Assembly: GCA_005502915.1 (NCBI GenBank)
Contig: SCMT01000002.1
Coordinates: 231,077 to 295,076 of the forward strand
Source of the DNA: Lysobacteraceae bacterium 2PB
GTDB lineage: Bacteria; Pseudomonadota; Gammaproteobacteria; Xanthomonadales; Xanthomonadaceae
Reading direction: 5' to 3'
DNA length: 64,000 nt
Below are positions 53,181-62,207 of this stretch, piece by piece. The position numbers were made by a program, and so were the translations under genes. How positions within the stretch are numbered: the first letter of the stretch is position 1; each line of letters starts with the position of its first letter. The notes under the pieces are model-generated. The model did not search any database. It saw nothing but the letters and a program-made list of their open reading frames with translations, and was not told the DNA's origin.

Positions 53181-54134
53181 ATGGGTCAGTTCCTCGCAGT
53201 CGTCCTCGTCATCGTCGGCGTCATCATCTTCTTCAAGGCCGTGCGCATGGTGCCGCAGGGCTACGAATGGACGGTCGAACGCTTCGGCAAGTACACCCGC
53301 ACGCTCAGCCCGGGCCTGCATTTCCTGATCCCGATCTTTTACGGCGTGGGCCGCAAGATCAACATGATGGAACAGGTGATGGACGTCCCCAGCCAGGACG
53401 TCATCACCAAGGACAACGCCGTGGTCAAGGTCGACGGCGTGGTCTATTTCCAGGTGCTCGACGCCGCCAAGGCCGCGTACGAGGTCGCCCAGCTCGAAGT
53501 GGCCATCCTCAACCTGGTGATGACCAACATCCGCACCGCGATCGGCTCGATGGACCTCGACGAATCGCTGTCCAAGCGCGACGAGATCAACAGCCGCGTG
53601 CTCGCGGCGGTCGACCACGCCACCCACCCGTGGGGCATCAAGGTCAACCGCATCGAGCTGAAGGACATCCAGCCGCCGCGCGACCTGGTCGCGTCGATGC
53701 AGCAGCAGAAGATGGCCGAGCAGAACAAGCGTGCCGCCGTGCTCGAAGCCGAGGGCGTGCGCCAGTCGGCGATCCTGCGCGCCGAGGGCGAAAAGCAGGC
53801 CGCCGTGCTGGAGGCCGAGGGCCGGCGCGAAGCCGCGTTCCGCGATGCCGAAGCCCGCGAACGCCTCGCCGAAGCCGAGGCCAAGGCGACGCAGATGGTG
53901 TCCGAGGCGATCGCCGGCGGCAACGTCAACGCGATCAACTACTTCGTCGCGCAGAAGTACATCGAGGCCTTCAAATCGCTCGCCGAGGCGCCGAACCAGA
54001 AGTTCGTGATGCTGCCGATGGAGTCCAGCGGCATCCTCGGTTCGCTCGCCGGCATCACCGAGCTGGCGAAGGAAGCGCTCAACCACCAGCAGACCGGCGG
54101 CGGCAAGCCGCCGGCGATGCCGCGCGGAGGCTGA
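53181..54134 (+). CDS. stomatin/prohibitin-like SPFH protein (QmcA-like)
   Basis: A 317-residue protein. One N-terminal membrane helix (FLAVVLVIVGVIIFF) is followed by the SPFH domain (VPQGYEWTVERFGKYTRTLSPGLHFLIP, VDVPSQDVITKDNAVVKVDGV-like, LDESLSKRDEINSRVLAAVD, WGIKVNRIELKDIQPP) and a coiled region rich in Glu/Ala (MAEQNKRAAVLEAEGVRQSA). It forms oligomers at the membrane. The NfeD-type gene follows after 3 bases, the usual stomatin-NfeD pair. A TATACT at 53147-53152 is a likely -10 element. Confidence 0.93.
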   Translation: MGQFLAVVLVIVGVIIFFKAVRMVPQGYEWTVERFGKYTRTLSPGLHFLIPIFYGVGRKINMMEQVMDVPSQDVITKDNAVVKVDGVVYFQVLDAAKAAYEVAQLEVAILNLVMTNIRTAIGSMDLDESLSKRDEINSRVLAAVDHATHPWGIKVNRIELKDIQPPRDLVASMQQQKMAEQNKRAAVLEAEGVRQSAILRAEGEKQAAVLEAEGRREAAFRDAEARERLAEAEAKATQMVSEAIAGGNVNAINYFVAQKYIEAFKSLAEAPNQKFVMLPMESSGILGSLAGITELAKEALNHQQTGGGKPPAMPRGG

Positions 54135-54137
54135 CGG

Positions 54138-54584
54138 ATGGACCTGGACCTGCGTTTCGACGTCGCCGCCTGGGGGGTCTTCGCCCTGGTGCTGTTCGGC
54201 CTGGAAGTGCTGGCGCCGGGCGCGTTCATGCTCTGGCTCGCGTTCGCCGCCAGCGCGCTGATGGTGCTCGTGTGGCTGGTGCCGGGCATGAGCTTCCTGC
54301 TGCAGGCGATCCTGTTCGTGGTGCTGGGCCTGATCTCGATCCAGGTCTACCGCACCTGGTTCCGCAGGGACGAACCGGAGACCGACCAGCCCGCGCTCAA
54401 CCGCCGCGCCGCGCAGCTGGTCGGCCAGATCGTGCCGCTGGTGTCGCCGATCGAACGCGGCACCGGGCGCGTGCAGATCGCCGACGCCTACTGGACCGTC
54501 CGCGGTCCCGACCTTCCGGTCGGCGCCAGCGTGCGCATCGTCGGTGCGGACGGCATGACGCTGCAGGTGGAAGCGGTCGACTGA
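54138..54584 (+). CDS. NfeD-like membrane protein
   Basis: A 148-residue protein. Two or three membrane helices ([47 protein letters not shown]) and a C-terminal OB-fold (about 90-148: [49 protein letters not shown]). This is the short NfeD form without the protease domain. It partners the SPFH protein encoded upstream. Terminated by the hairpin at 54599. Confidence 0.93.
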   Translation: MDLDLRFDVAAWGVFALVLFGLEVLAPGAFMLWLAFAASALMVLVWLVPGMSFLLQAILFVVLGLISIQVYRTWFRRDEPETDQPALNRRAAQLVGQIVPLVSPIERGTGRVQIADAYWTVRGPDLPVGASVRIVGADGMTLQVEAVD

Positions 54585-54598
54585 TCGCGAGGACCTGG

Positions 54599-54631
54599 AC
54601 GGGGGGCGCAGCACCATGCGCCCCCGTCTTG
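54599..54631 (+). terminator. terminator behind the nfeD-like gene
   Basis: ACGGGGGGCGCA and TGCGCCCCCGT pair (one bulged G) around GCACCA, followed by CTTGTG. It lies 14 bases past the stop codon. The tail is poor in T, so termination may be partial. Confidence 0.65.
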
Positions 54632-54711
54632 TGACCAATCGTCATGAGTCCGCACAGGGGCTCGCCCGCTCTGGGATAATGCCGGCCCCTCCCCACCTCC
54701 CGGCAACGCGC

Positions 54712-55812
54712 ATGACCCAGAAGACCGTTCTCAACGACGCCCACCGCGCCCTCGGCGCGAAGATGGTCGACTTCGGCGGCTGGGACATGCCGATCAGCTA
54801 CGGCTCGCAGATCGACGAGCACCACCAGGTGCGCCGCGACGCCGGCATGTTCGACGTCTCGCACATGACCGTGGTCGACCTGCGCGGCGAGCAGACCCGC
54901 CCGTTCCTGCGCAAGCTCGTCGCCAACTCGGTCGACAAGCTGCAGAAGCCCGGCAAGGCGCTCTACACCTGCATGCTCGACGAACGGGGCGGCGTGATCG
55001 ACGACCTGATCGTGTATTTCCTCGCCGAGGATTTCTTCCGCCTCGTCGTCAACGCCGCCACCCGCGAGAAGGATCTGGCGTGGATCAACGCCCAGGCCGC
55101 GCCGTTCGGCGTGAGCGTCACCGAGCGTCCCGAACTGGCGATGATCGCGGTGCAGGGCCCGAACGCGCGCGAGAAGGTGATCGGCCTGCTCTCCCCCGAC
55201 ACCGCGCCGGCCGCGCGCAAGATCGGCAAGTTCGTCGCCACCGAGGCGGTGACGCAGGACGGCGTGCCCCTGTTCGTCGCCCGCACCGGCTACACCGGCG
55301 AGGACGGCTTCGAGATCGTCGTCGCCCAGGAGCACGCGGTCGCGCTGTGGAACGCGCTGCTCGCCGTCGGCGTGAAGCCGGCCGGTCTCGGTGCGCGCGA
55401 CACGCTGCGCCTGGAAGCGGGCATGAACCTCTACGGCCAGGACATGGACGAGACCGTGTCGCCGTACGAGGCCGCGCTGGCCTGGACCGTCGCGCTCGAC
55501 GAAGGGCGTGACTTCACCGGCCGCGCCGCGCTCGAGGCGCAGAAGGCCGCCGGCGTACCGCGGCAGATGATCGGCCTGGTGATGGACGAGAAGGGCGTGC
55601 TGCGCCACGGCCAGACCGTGCTCACCGCCGCCGGCAACGGCGAGATCCTTTCCGGCACTTTCTCGCCGACGCTCGGCAAGGCCATCGCCTTCGCCCGCGT
55701 GCCTGCGGGCGAGCTCGGCGACGTGCGCGTCGACATCCGTGGCCGCGAGGTGGCGGTGCGCGTCGTGAAATTTCCGTTCGTCCGCGACGGCAAGGCGCAG
55801 GAAAGTGTTTGA
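54712..55812 (+). CDS. gcvT: glycine cleavage system T protein (aminomethyltransferase)
   Basis: A 366-residue tetrahydrofolate-dependent enzyme that takes the methylene group from the H protein and releases ammonia. Signatures: [65 protein letters not shown] and [23 protein letters not shown]. The start at 54712 fits family members; a GATAAT at 54675-54680 is a probable -10 element. gcvH follows after 75 bases. No glycine riboswitch is apparent upstream. Confidence 0.96.
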   Translation: MTQKTVLNDAHRALGAKMVDFGGWDMPISYGSQIDEHHQVRRDAGMFDVSHMTVVDLRGEQTRPFLRKLVANSVDKLQKPGKALYTCMLDERGGVIDDLIVYFLAEDFFRLVVNAATREKDLAWINAQAAPFGVSVTERPELAMIAVQGPNAREKVIGLLSPDTAPAARKIGKFVATEAVTQDGVPLFVARTGYTGEDGFEIVVAQEHAVALWNALLAVGVKPAGLGARDTLRLEAGMNLYGQDMDETVSPYEAALAWTVALDEGRDFTGRAALEAQKAAGVPRQMIGLVMDEKGVLRHGQTVLTAAGNGEILSGTFSPTLGKAIAFARVPAGELGDVRVDIRGREVAVRVVKFPFVRDGKAQESV

Positions 55813-55887
55813 CCCCTGCCGCTGCGCTTCTACACTAATCCCATTCCCCCAGACCTCTACCCCTACTACCCCCTGCGGAGCCCCCCG

Positions 55888-56283
55888 ATGAGCGAGATCC
55901 CCGGCGACCTGAAATTCATGAAGTCCCACGAGTGGGCCCGCGTCGAAGGCGATGGCAAGATCACCGTCGGCATTTCCGACCACGCCCAAGGCCTGCTCGG
56001 CGACCTGGTGTATGTCGAGCTGCCGAACGTCGGCGATCGCGTCGAAGCCGGCAACGCCTGCGCCGTCGTCGAGTCGGTGAAGGCCGCCTCCGACGTCTAT
56101 GCCCCGGTCAGCGGCACCGTCGTCGCGGTCAACGCGGCGCTGGCCGACAAGCCCGAAACCATCAACGAAGACGCCTACGGCGAAGGTTGGCTGTACGTGA
56201 TCGAGGCCGAGGAACCCGACCAGCTCAACGAACTGCTCGGTCCGGACGACTACGCCGAGCTGCTCGAAGACGACGAGCACTGA
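55888..56283 (+). CDS. gcvH: glycine cleavage system H protein
   Basis: A 131-residue lipoyl carrier protein. The lipoylation site is the Lys in [17 protein letters not shown] (about residue 66); also [26 protein letters not shown] and [17 protein letters not shown]. It carries the aminomethyl group between the P, T and L proteins. The P protein gene is not in the window. Terminated by the hairpin at 56320. Confidence 0.97.
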   Translation: MSEIPGDLKFMKSHEWARVEGDGKITVGISDHAQGLLGDLVYVELPNVGDRVEAGNACAVVESVKAASDVYAPVSGTVVAVNAALADKPETINEDAYGEGWLYVIEAEEPDQLNELLGPDDYAELLEDDEH

Positions 56284-56319
56284 TCGCATCGCGACATCGC
56301 GCCCGACCCGGCGCATCCG

Positions 56320-56356
56320 GAAGCCGTCCGCGGGAACGCGGGCGGCTTCTTCGTTT
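56320..56356 (+). terminator. terminator behind gcvH
   Basis: GAAGCCGTCCGCG and CGCGGGCGGCTTC pair over 13 positions (one mismatch) around GGAA and are followed by TTCGTTT. It lies 37 bases past the gcvH stop. Confidence 0.85.
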
Positions 56357-56929
56357 CCGGCAGGCGGATGCGCCGCGCGCGTCGTGCCGTTCGTCGGTCG
56401 CCGATGCTGCCGACGATCGCCGCCGGTGATCGCCGCCCCGCACCACCGATCGTCGACGCGGTTGGCGATGCGGACGTCGGTATGCCGACACCATGCCGAT
56501 CGTGGCGTGCATCGACCGTGCGTCGCGGATGCCTCCGCACGCACCGATTGGTCGCCCGAGGATGCGCGTCGTCGTCGCTCCGGCGTGCGTCGATCGCCGT
56601 CGCACGCCGTCGATTGGCTTGCGCAATTTCGCGCAATCGGGGTTGTGCGGCGCCGAAAAGCGACCGCCCGACGAAAAAAAATGCAGTCGCCGTTCACCAC
56701 CGTTCCGTCGCGTCCCGGGATGCCCGCCGCGCCGTCGCCGCAGCCTGCGGCAGTGCGTCGATGTTTCCCGCGTGAAACACGAAACCGCTGAAAAAAAGAT
56801 GTTTTGATCCGAAGGAACAGACGCCTGCGCACGGCGTGCGCATCCGTACCGATACGCGCAGGCGCGCGCCGCAGGTCTGGTGCGACGCGAGCAGCGCGCG
56901 CGCGCGCGCGGATTTCCCGGTGCGGGGTG
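56357..56929. other. 570-base intergenic region without a recognisable gene
   Basis: Several overlapping frames are open on both strands, but none codes for anything with protein-like composition or a ribosome site. What it does hold: several A-runs (near 56676-56683 and 56790-56796), an alternating GC run of 17 bases at 56894-56910 that could take up Z-DNA form, and many CGTCG/CGATCG words. A small RNA cannot be excluded. Confidence 0.5.
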
Positions 56930-56958
56930 TTGACAGTTGAAAAAACCGTGATTAGGTT
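56930..56958 (+). promoter_or_regulatory. promoter of the histone H1-like gene
   Basis: TTGACA (56930-56935), an exact 17-base spacer and TAGGTT (56953-56958). The -35 is perfect, the -10 weak. If used, the transcript would have a leader of about 400 bases before the ATG at 57369. Confidence 0.65.
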
Positions 56959-56964
56959 TCGCCC

Positions 56965-57368
56965 CAAGTGTCGTCATTGCAGAAGCGAGTGAGTCCCCTC
57001 AAGACAACAACGCGAAGCACAATCCGATCTTCCGTCCGGGTCCGGGTTTCGAACGAAACCGGTCCGATGGAAACAGGCTTCGTCTCCTCTGCGAAAAACC
57101 AATCTGCATCCGATCGACCACGATCGCATCGCCGAACCCGCGACCGAACCGGTCCCGGGTTTTCTCTTGCCCCGCACGGGATGGCGGCGGCGACAACGGC
57201 GCCGGCGACAGGTCTCTCTCATTACCCGGGCGCCGCAGGCGCGGACCCGGAAGGAATCCGTACCGGCTTGCCTTGTGCGCCGGCGGTGGGTGGCGGGTCC
57301 GACTCCCGCGATCCTGTTGTTGTCTGGGCGTGACCCAACGCAAGTCCACTGACGAGGAGAGCCATACC
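56965..57368 (+). other. long untranslated leader of the histone H1-like gene
   Basis: About 400 bases without a convincing gene between promoter and start codon. It can form several hairpins, such as GGTTTCG-AA-CGAAACC at 57045-57060 and GCGGG/CCCGC at 57293-57309. It ends in GACGAGGAGAGCC, the ribosome site. I know of no named RNA family that fits. A frame at 56968-57333 is open but looks non-coding. Confidence 0.4.
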
Positions 57369-57758
57369 ATGGCTGTTAAGAAAGCTGCCAAGAAAACCGC
57401 CAAGAAGGCGGCCAAGAAAACCGTGAAGAAGGCTGCCGCCAAGAAGGCCGTCCGCAAGACCGCCAAGAAGGCCGCCAAGAAGGTCGCGAAGAAGAAGGTC
57501 GCGAAGAAGGTCGCAAAGAAGGCCGTGAAGAAGACGGCGAAGAAGGCTGCCAAGAAGACCGCGAAGAAGGCCGCCAAGAAGGCGACCAAGAAGACCGCCA
57601 AGAAGGCTGTCAAGAAGACCGCGAAGAAGGCCGCCAAGAAGGCGACCAAGAAGACTGCGAAGAAGGCCGCCAAGAAGGCCACCAAGAAGAAGGCTCCCGC
57701 CAAGCGCGCCCGCAAGGCCGCTCCGGCCGCTCCGGCCGCTCCGGCGCCGATGATGTAA
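57369..57758 (+). CDS. histone H1-like Lys/Ala-repeat DNA-binding protein
   Basis: A 129-residue protein that is almost wholly AAKK, KTAKKA and KKAVKKT repeats, ending in Lys/Arg/Pro then APAAPAAPAPMM. This is the composition of bacterial histone H1-like proteins (Hc1/AlgP tail type), which coat DNA through charge. It has no globular domain at all. The DNA repeats are 6-15 bases long and nearly identical, so length changes between strains are likely. The start at 57369 has GAGGAGA upstream; a strong terminator follows. Confidence 0.88.
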   Translation: MAVKKAAKKTAKKAAKKTVKKAAAKKAVRKTAKKAAKKVAKKKVAKKVAKKAVKKTAKKAAKKTAKKAAKKATKKTAKKAVKKTAKKAAKKATKKTAKKAAKKATKKKAPAKRARKAAPAAPAAPAPMM

Positions 57759-57786
57759 GCAACACCCCGATTAGCGGTACACCGAA

Positions 57787-57828
57787 ACTCCCTCTCCGCG
57801 ATAGCCCAGGCGGAGAGGGAGTTTTTTT
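57787..57828 (+). terminator. strong terminator of the histone-like gene
   Basis: ACTCCCTCTCCGC and GCGGAGAGGGAGT are exact complements (13 pairs) around a 10-base loop and are followed by seven T's. It stands 28 bases past the stop codon. Confidence 0.95.
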
Positions 57829-57949
57829 ATGCGTGGTGTCCGGAGGCGTGCGTTTCCTGGTCGCCGTTGCTCCCCGCGTGTCCGTGGTCGCCGCAAAAGG
57901 AACGGCCGCGGATTGCTCCGCGGCCGTCGTGGGTTTGCTGGGCCTGCGT

Positions 57950-59386
57950 TTACTGCGGCTTGGCGTTCGACACCGACGCTTCCGATCCGCCGCTGCGCGT
58001 GTCGCTGTCCGGCAGCTTCGGCAGGCCCTGCACGTACAGGCCCTCTTCGAGCGGTTCGGACTCGCCTTCGATCCAGGTCTGCGGCGTCACGCCGATCGCG
58101 CGGTCGAGGATGGTCGGCAGCAGGCCGGAGGGTGCGTTGCTGTTGGCGTTCCACATGATCGCGACGCCGAGGTCGCGCTCCGGCATCAGCGCGACCACGC
58201 CGCGATAGCCCTGCACCGCACCGCCGTGGAAGACTACGCGATGCCCGGCGTAGTCGAAGATCCGCCAGCCCAGGCCGTAGCCTGCGGCGTTGAGGCGCTG
58301 GCGACGCCAAGACGAGCCACGCAGTTCGGCCGGGGTGTCGATCAGCGGGGCATGCAGCGTGGCCAGCAGCGAGGGCGGCAGCACGTCGGGGCGGTAACCA
58401 TTATGCGCCAGCAACCACTGCGCCATATCGGTGGCACTCGCGTTCACGCCGGCGGCCGGCGCGACGCGATAGTAGGTCGGTTTCGGGAACACCGGGCTCC
58501 ACCCGGCCTTGGCGCGTACGTGCGGCTTGGCCCAGCGCGGACTGCCGGTGATGCCGTCGAGGCCGTAGCTGGCGTCGTGCATGCCCAGCGGCTTGAACAG
58601 GTTCCGCGACACCCAGTCCTCGAAGCGCAGGCCGCTCGCGCCCTGCACGACGTCGCCGACCAGGCTGTAGGCGATGTTCTGATACGCATAGCATTCGCCG
58701 GGCGCGCACTTCATCGGCGCATAGGCGATCTTCTGCACCAGCGACGGGTATTCGGCGTTGCGTTCGAGGTCACGGTCGAACGCGTTCGAGGTGATGCCGA
58801 CGCGATGGCTCAGGACGTCGGCGAGGGTGAGCTGGTAGGCCGCACGCGGTTCGGAGAACTGCAGCGACGGGTAGTAGTCGATCACCGCGCTGTCCCAGCG
58901 CAGGCGGCCGTTGTTCACGAGCATGCCGGCGGCGGTGGAGGCGAAGGATTTCGACAGCGAGGCGAGTCGGAACACGGTGTGCGCGTCGACGACCTCCGGC
59001 TGGTTCACGTCGGTGACGCCGTAGCCGCGCGCGCTGACCACGCGTCCGCCCTGCACGATGGTCATCGCGAGCCCGGGCACCTTGCGGCCGTCGACCAGGC
59101 CCTGCGCGAGGCGTTCGAATTCGGCGACGTCGAAGCCCTCGGCCAGCGGCGCGATGCGCAGCCCGGCACCGGGATACATGCGTGTCATCGTCGCCTTCGG
59201 CGAATACACACCGTTCAAGCCCGCACTGCCGGCGTTCGGCTGCTGTCCGCCGTCCCAGTGCAGCGGCGTCTGCGCCGAGAGGCCTGCGGCCATCGGCAGC
59301 AGCATGGCGATCAGGCCCGCCTTCGCGGCAACCACGCCACGGATGCGATCCGGCGTGCGCGTGGTCGGTCTGTGTCTGGCTTTCAT
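57950..59386 (-). CDS. serine hydrolase, class C beta-lactamase fold
   Basis: A 478-residue protein. The N-terminus has a basic leader and a hydrophobic stretch (AGLIAMLLPMAAGLSAQ), so it is probably exported. Motifs of the family: FRLASLSKSF (S-x-x-K, near residue 147), YAYQN (Y-x-N) near 230, and VVFHGGAVQGYRG (H-x-G) near 395. Such enzymes are esterases, D-aminopeptidases or beta-lactamases. The true substrate is unknown. Start chosen at 59386, preceded by a G-run. Confidence 0.9.
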   Translation of the reverse strand: MKARHRPTTRTPDRIRGVVAAKAGLIAMLLPMAAGLSAQTPLHWDGGQQPNAGSAGLNGVYSPKATMTRMYPGAGLRIAPLAEGFDVAEFERLAQGLVDGRKVPGLAMTIVQGGRVVSARGYGVTDVNQPEVVDAHTVFRLASLSKSFASTAAGMLVNNGRLRWDSAVIDYYPSLQFSEPRAAYQLTLADVLSHRVGITSNAFDRDLERNAEYPSLVQKIAYAPMKCAPGECYAYQNIAYSLVGDVVQGASGLRFEDWVSRNLFKPLGMHDASYGLDGITGSPRWAKPHVRAKAGWSPVFPKPTYYRVAPAAGVNASATDMAQWLLAHNGYRPDVLPPSLLATLHAPLIDTPAELRGSSWRRQRLNAAGYGLGWRIFDYAGHRVVFHGGAVQGYRGVVALMPERDLGVAIMWNANSNAPSGLLPTILDRAIGVTPQTWIEGESEPLEEGLYVQGLPKLPDSDTRSGGSEASVSNAKPQ

Positions 59387-59560
59387 CGTGCGCCCCCCCT
59401 GCGTATGCTTCGCCTGCGGGTCATGTCGGTAGCGGAAGTCGGAGCGCGTCTTCGGCAGAACCAATGGCGGCCCGGGCACGGGCCGGGCCGCGGGTCGCGG
59501 CTCGGCCTCCGGGCGATCATAGCGCCTGCACCGCGATTTGCATGAACAAGGGGAGCTTCG

Positions 59561-60157
59561 ATGCTTATTTTGTTGATCCTGCTCGCAATTCTTGTCGTGC
59601 TGGCTTTGGCCGTCATGGGGATCTACAACGCCCTGGTGACCGCGCGGAACGGATACAGGAATGCCTTCGCCCAGATCGACGTGCAACTGCAGCGCCGTTT
59701 CGACCTGATCCCGAACCTGGTCGAAACCGCCAAGGGCTACCTGCAGCATGAGCGTGCCACCCTGGACGCCGTGGTCGCCGCGCGTACCGCCGCCCAGTCC
59801 GGGCTCGCGGCGGCCAAGTCGCACCCCGGCGAGCCCGAGGCGATGGCCCGGCTCGCCGCTGCGCAGGGCGAGCTGAATGCCGGGCTGGGCCGGCTGCTGG
59901 CCGTGGCCGAGGCCTACCCGGACCTCAAGGCCAACCAGAACATGATGCAGCTGACCGAGGAACTGACCAGCACCGAGAACAAGGTCGCCTTCGCCCGGCA
60001 GGCCTTCAACGACGCGGTGATGGCCTACAACAACCGGCGCGAGGTGTTCCCGTCCAGCCTGGTCGCGGGCATGTTCGATTTCGCGCCCGCCGTGCAACTG
60101 GTCATCCCGGCCGATCGCCTCGAAGCGGTCCGCGAAGCGCCGAAGGTACAGTTCTGA
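59561..60157 (+). CDS. LemA family protein
   Basis: A 198-residue protein. An N-terminal membrane helix (MLILLILLAILVVLALAVMGIYNALV) is followed by the LemA domain (NAFAQIDVQLQRRFDLIPNLVETAKGYLQHE, then AEAYPDLKANQNMMQLTEELTSTENKVAFARQAFNDAV). It forms an operon with an M48 protease gene, a frequent pairing. Role unknown, probably in protease function or membrane quality control. Ribosome site AAGGGGAGCTTCG. Confidence 0.94.
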   Translation: MLILLILLAILVVLALAVMGIYNALVTARNGYRNAFAQIDVQLQRRFDLIPNLVETAKGYLQHERATLDAVVAARTAAQSGLAAAKSHPGEPEAMARLAAAQGELNAGLGRLLAVAEAYPDLKANQNMMQLTEELTSTENKVAFARQAFNDAVMAYNNRREVFPSSLVAGMFDFAPAVQLVIPADRLEAVREAPKVQF

Positions 60158-60194
60158 GCACGATGCAGGCGCTGCACCGGGCCCCCTTCCGCCG

Positions 60195-62108
60195 ATGAAT
60201 TTCTTCGAACGCCAGGCCACCGCGCGCAGGGCGTCCTTCCGCCTCGTCCTGCTGTTCGCCTTCGCGGTGCTCGGCATCGTCTGCGCCATCGACCTGGTGG
60301 TGTGGATCGCCCTGGCGGGCAGCGACGCGCGCACGCCCGCGCAGATCGGCGCGGTCCTCGTCGCCGTGTCGGTGCTGAGCGTGGCGGTGATCGGCCTGGG
60401 CTCGCTGTACCGCATCGCAAGCCTGCGCGGCGGCGGCGCGGCGATCGCGCTGCAGATGGGCGGCACGCCGGTGGCGGAGCAGACCCGTGATCCGCAGCTG
60501 CGCCGGCTGCGCAACGTCGTCGAGGAGATCTCGATCGCCTCCGGCGTGCCGATGCCGCAGCTGTACGTGCTGGAGCACGAGGCCGGCATCAACGCCTTCG
60601 CCGCCGGCTACACGCCGGCCGATGCGGCCGTCGCGGTCACCCGCGGCGCGCTGGAGCGGCTCAACCGCGACGAGCTGCAGGGCGTGATCGCGCACGAGTT
60701 CAGCCATGTGCTCAACGGCGACATGCGCCTGAACATCCGCCTGATCGGCGTGCTGTTCGGCATCCTGATGATCGCGCTGATCGGCCGCAGGATCCTCGAA
60801 CACGGCCGCTTCGGCGGGCGCGGTCGCGATGCCGCCGCGGTGGTGGTCGCGGCGCTGGTCGCGATGGCGATCGGCTACCTCGGCCTGTTCTTCGGGCGCA
60901 TGATCAAGGCCGGCGTCAGCCGTTCGCGCGAGCTGCTGGCCGATGCGTCGGCGGTGCAGTTCACGCGCCAGACCGCGGGCCTCGCCGGCGCGCTGAAGAA
61001 GATCGCCGGCCTGCACGAGGGCGCGAAGCTCGAGCATGCGGGCGACGCGGAGGAAGTCAGCCACATGCTGTTCGGCGATGGCGTGGGCCTGCGCGGACTG
61101 TTCGCGACGCATCCGCCGCTGCTGCAGCGCATCCAGGCGCTGGAGCCGGGCTTCGGCAGCGAGCAGCTGGGCCAGCTCTCGCTGCGCTGGCGCAGCGAAC
61201 CGCCGCATGGGCTGGAGGAAGACCTGCGCCTGGGTCTGACCGGTGCTGCGACCGGCGTGTTGCCGCCGGCGCGCAGCGCGATGCAGGTCGCTCCGGCGCT
61301 GGTCGCGGCGCAGGTCGCGCAGCCGCAGCCGGACGATTACCGCCGTGCCGACATCATCGCCGCGCAGCTGCCCGAAGCGCTGCGCGCGCTGGCGGCGCAG
61401 CGCGAGGACGTGGTCACGCTGCTGCTCGCATTGCTGCTCGATGCCGATGCGTCCGTGCGCGACCGACAGCATGCCGAGATCGCCGCGCGCCTGGGGCGCG
61501 ATCGCGCGGTGATGGCGACGGCGTTGCGCGACGAGCATCTGGTCGACCTGCATCCGATGCTGCGCCTGCCGCTGGCTTCGCTGTGCTTCCCGGTGCTGTG
61601 CCGCAGGCCGCGCGCGGAGATGAGCCGCGTGCTGGACGCCATCCATGCCGTGGTCAACGCCGATGCGCGCGTCTCCGTGTTCGAGTACTGCCTCGGCACG
61701 CTGCTGCGGATGCAGGTACGCGCATCGCTGGATCCCTCGCGGCAGCGGCAGTTCGGGCGTCGCCGCATCGCCGATGCCCGCCACGAGATCGCGGCCCTGC
61801 TTTCGGTGGTCGCGCGCGCCGGGCACGACGACGGGGAGGACGCAGTGCGCGCCTATCGTGCCGGCATGCAGCGCGTGCTGCCGCGCGACGACCTCGATTT
61901 CGTCGTGCCGAGCGATGGCGTGACCGCGCTGGAGCTGGTGTGGCCCGTGCTCGATGCGCTGGAGCCGCACGCCAAGCAGCTGCTGGTCGAAGCGGTGACC
62001 GCAGCGGTCAGCCACGACGGCCGCATCGGCGTCGCCGAATCCGAACTCCTGCGCACCGTCTGCGCCGTCCTGCACTGCCCGCTGCCGCCTGTGCTGGAGC
62101 GGGGCTGA
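60195..62108 (+). CDS. M48 family metalloprotease with long C-terminal extension
   Basis: A 637-residue membrane protease. Two N-terminal helices (LLFAFAVLGIVCAIDLVVWIALAG, VLVAVSVLSVAVIGLGSLY), then the zinc site HEFSHVLNGD (H-E-x-x-H) near residue 167 and the third ligand Glu in SRSRELLADASAVQFT near 240. HtpX proteins are about 290 residues; here about 340 helical residues follow, ending in SHDGRIGVAESELLRTVCAVLH, like a TerB-type end. The extension may bind a partner or substrate. It follows lemA by 37 bases. Confidence 0.9.
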   Translation: MNFFERQATARRASFRLVLLFAFAVLGIVCAIDLVVWIALAGSDARTPAQIGAVLVAVSVLSVAVIGLGSLYRIASLRGGGAAIALQMGGTPVAEQTRDPQLRRLRNVVEEISIASGVPMPQLYVLEHEAGINAFAAGYTPADAAVAVTRGALERLNRDELQGVIAHEFSHVLNGDMRLNIRLIGVLFGILMIALIGRRILEHGRFGGRGRDAAAVVVAALVAMAIGYLGLFFGRMIKAGVSRSRELLADASAVQFTRQTAGLAGALKKIAGLHEGAKLEHAGDAEEVSHMLFGDGVGLRGLFATHPPLLQRIQALEPGFGSEQLGQLSLRWRSEPPHGLEEDLRLGLTGAATGVLPPARSAMQVAPALVAAQVAQPQPDDYRRADIIAAQLPEALRALAAQREDVVTLLLALLLDADASVRDRQHAEIAARLGRDRAVMATALRDEHLVDLHPMLRLPLASLCFPVLCRRPRAEMSRVLDAIHAVVNADARVSVFEYCLGTLLRMQVRASLDPSRQRQFGRRRIADARHEIAALLSVVARAGHDDGEDAVRAYRAGMQRVLPRDDLDFVVPSDGVTALELVWPVLDALEPHAKQLLVEAVTAAVSHDGRIGVAESELLRTVCAVLHCPLPPVLERG

Positions 62109-62136
62109 TCGCCAGAACCAGAACGGGGTAAGCCAG

Positions 62137-62187
62137 AACGGGGTCGGCTTCAGTTCCCGGCAGGAACTGAACCCGGCCCCGTTTTGC
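62137..62187. repeat. 21-base inverted repeat, probable terminator or REP remnant
   Basis: AACGGGGTCGGCTTCAGTTCC and GGAACTGAACCCGGCCCCGTT pair over 21 positions (one mismatch, one G-T) around CGGCA, followed by TTTTGCC. Just before stands a direct copy of CCAGAACGGGGT (62128 and 62140 area). Sequences with AACGGGGTC.. and the matching half are common small mobile repeats in this family, and here the T-run gives terminator function for the protease gene. Confidence 0.7.
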
Positions 62188-62207
62188 CGTTTGGGATTGC
62201 GATGGCG

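Noticed and set aside
54632..54711. Glycine riboswitch before gcvT
   Set aside because: The space between the terminator and the start codon is about 80 bases and lacks the tandem aptamer core.
57293..57309. GCGGG-TCCGACT-CCCGC resembles the T-arm of a tRNA
   Set aside because: No acceptor, D-arm or anticodon stem can be built around it, and no CCA or matching 5' end is present.
56968..57333. Open frame of 121 codons in the leader of the histone-like gene
   Set aside because: Composition is not protein-like, there is no ribosome site, and the start would fall only a few bases after the predicted transcript start.
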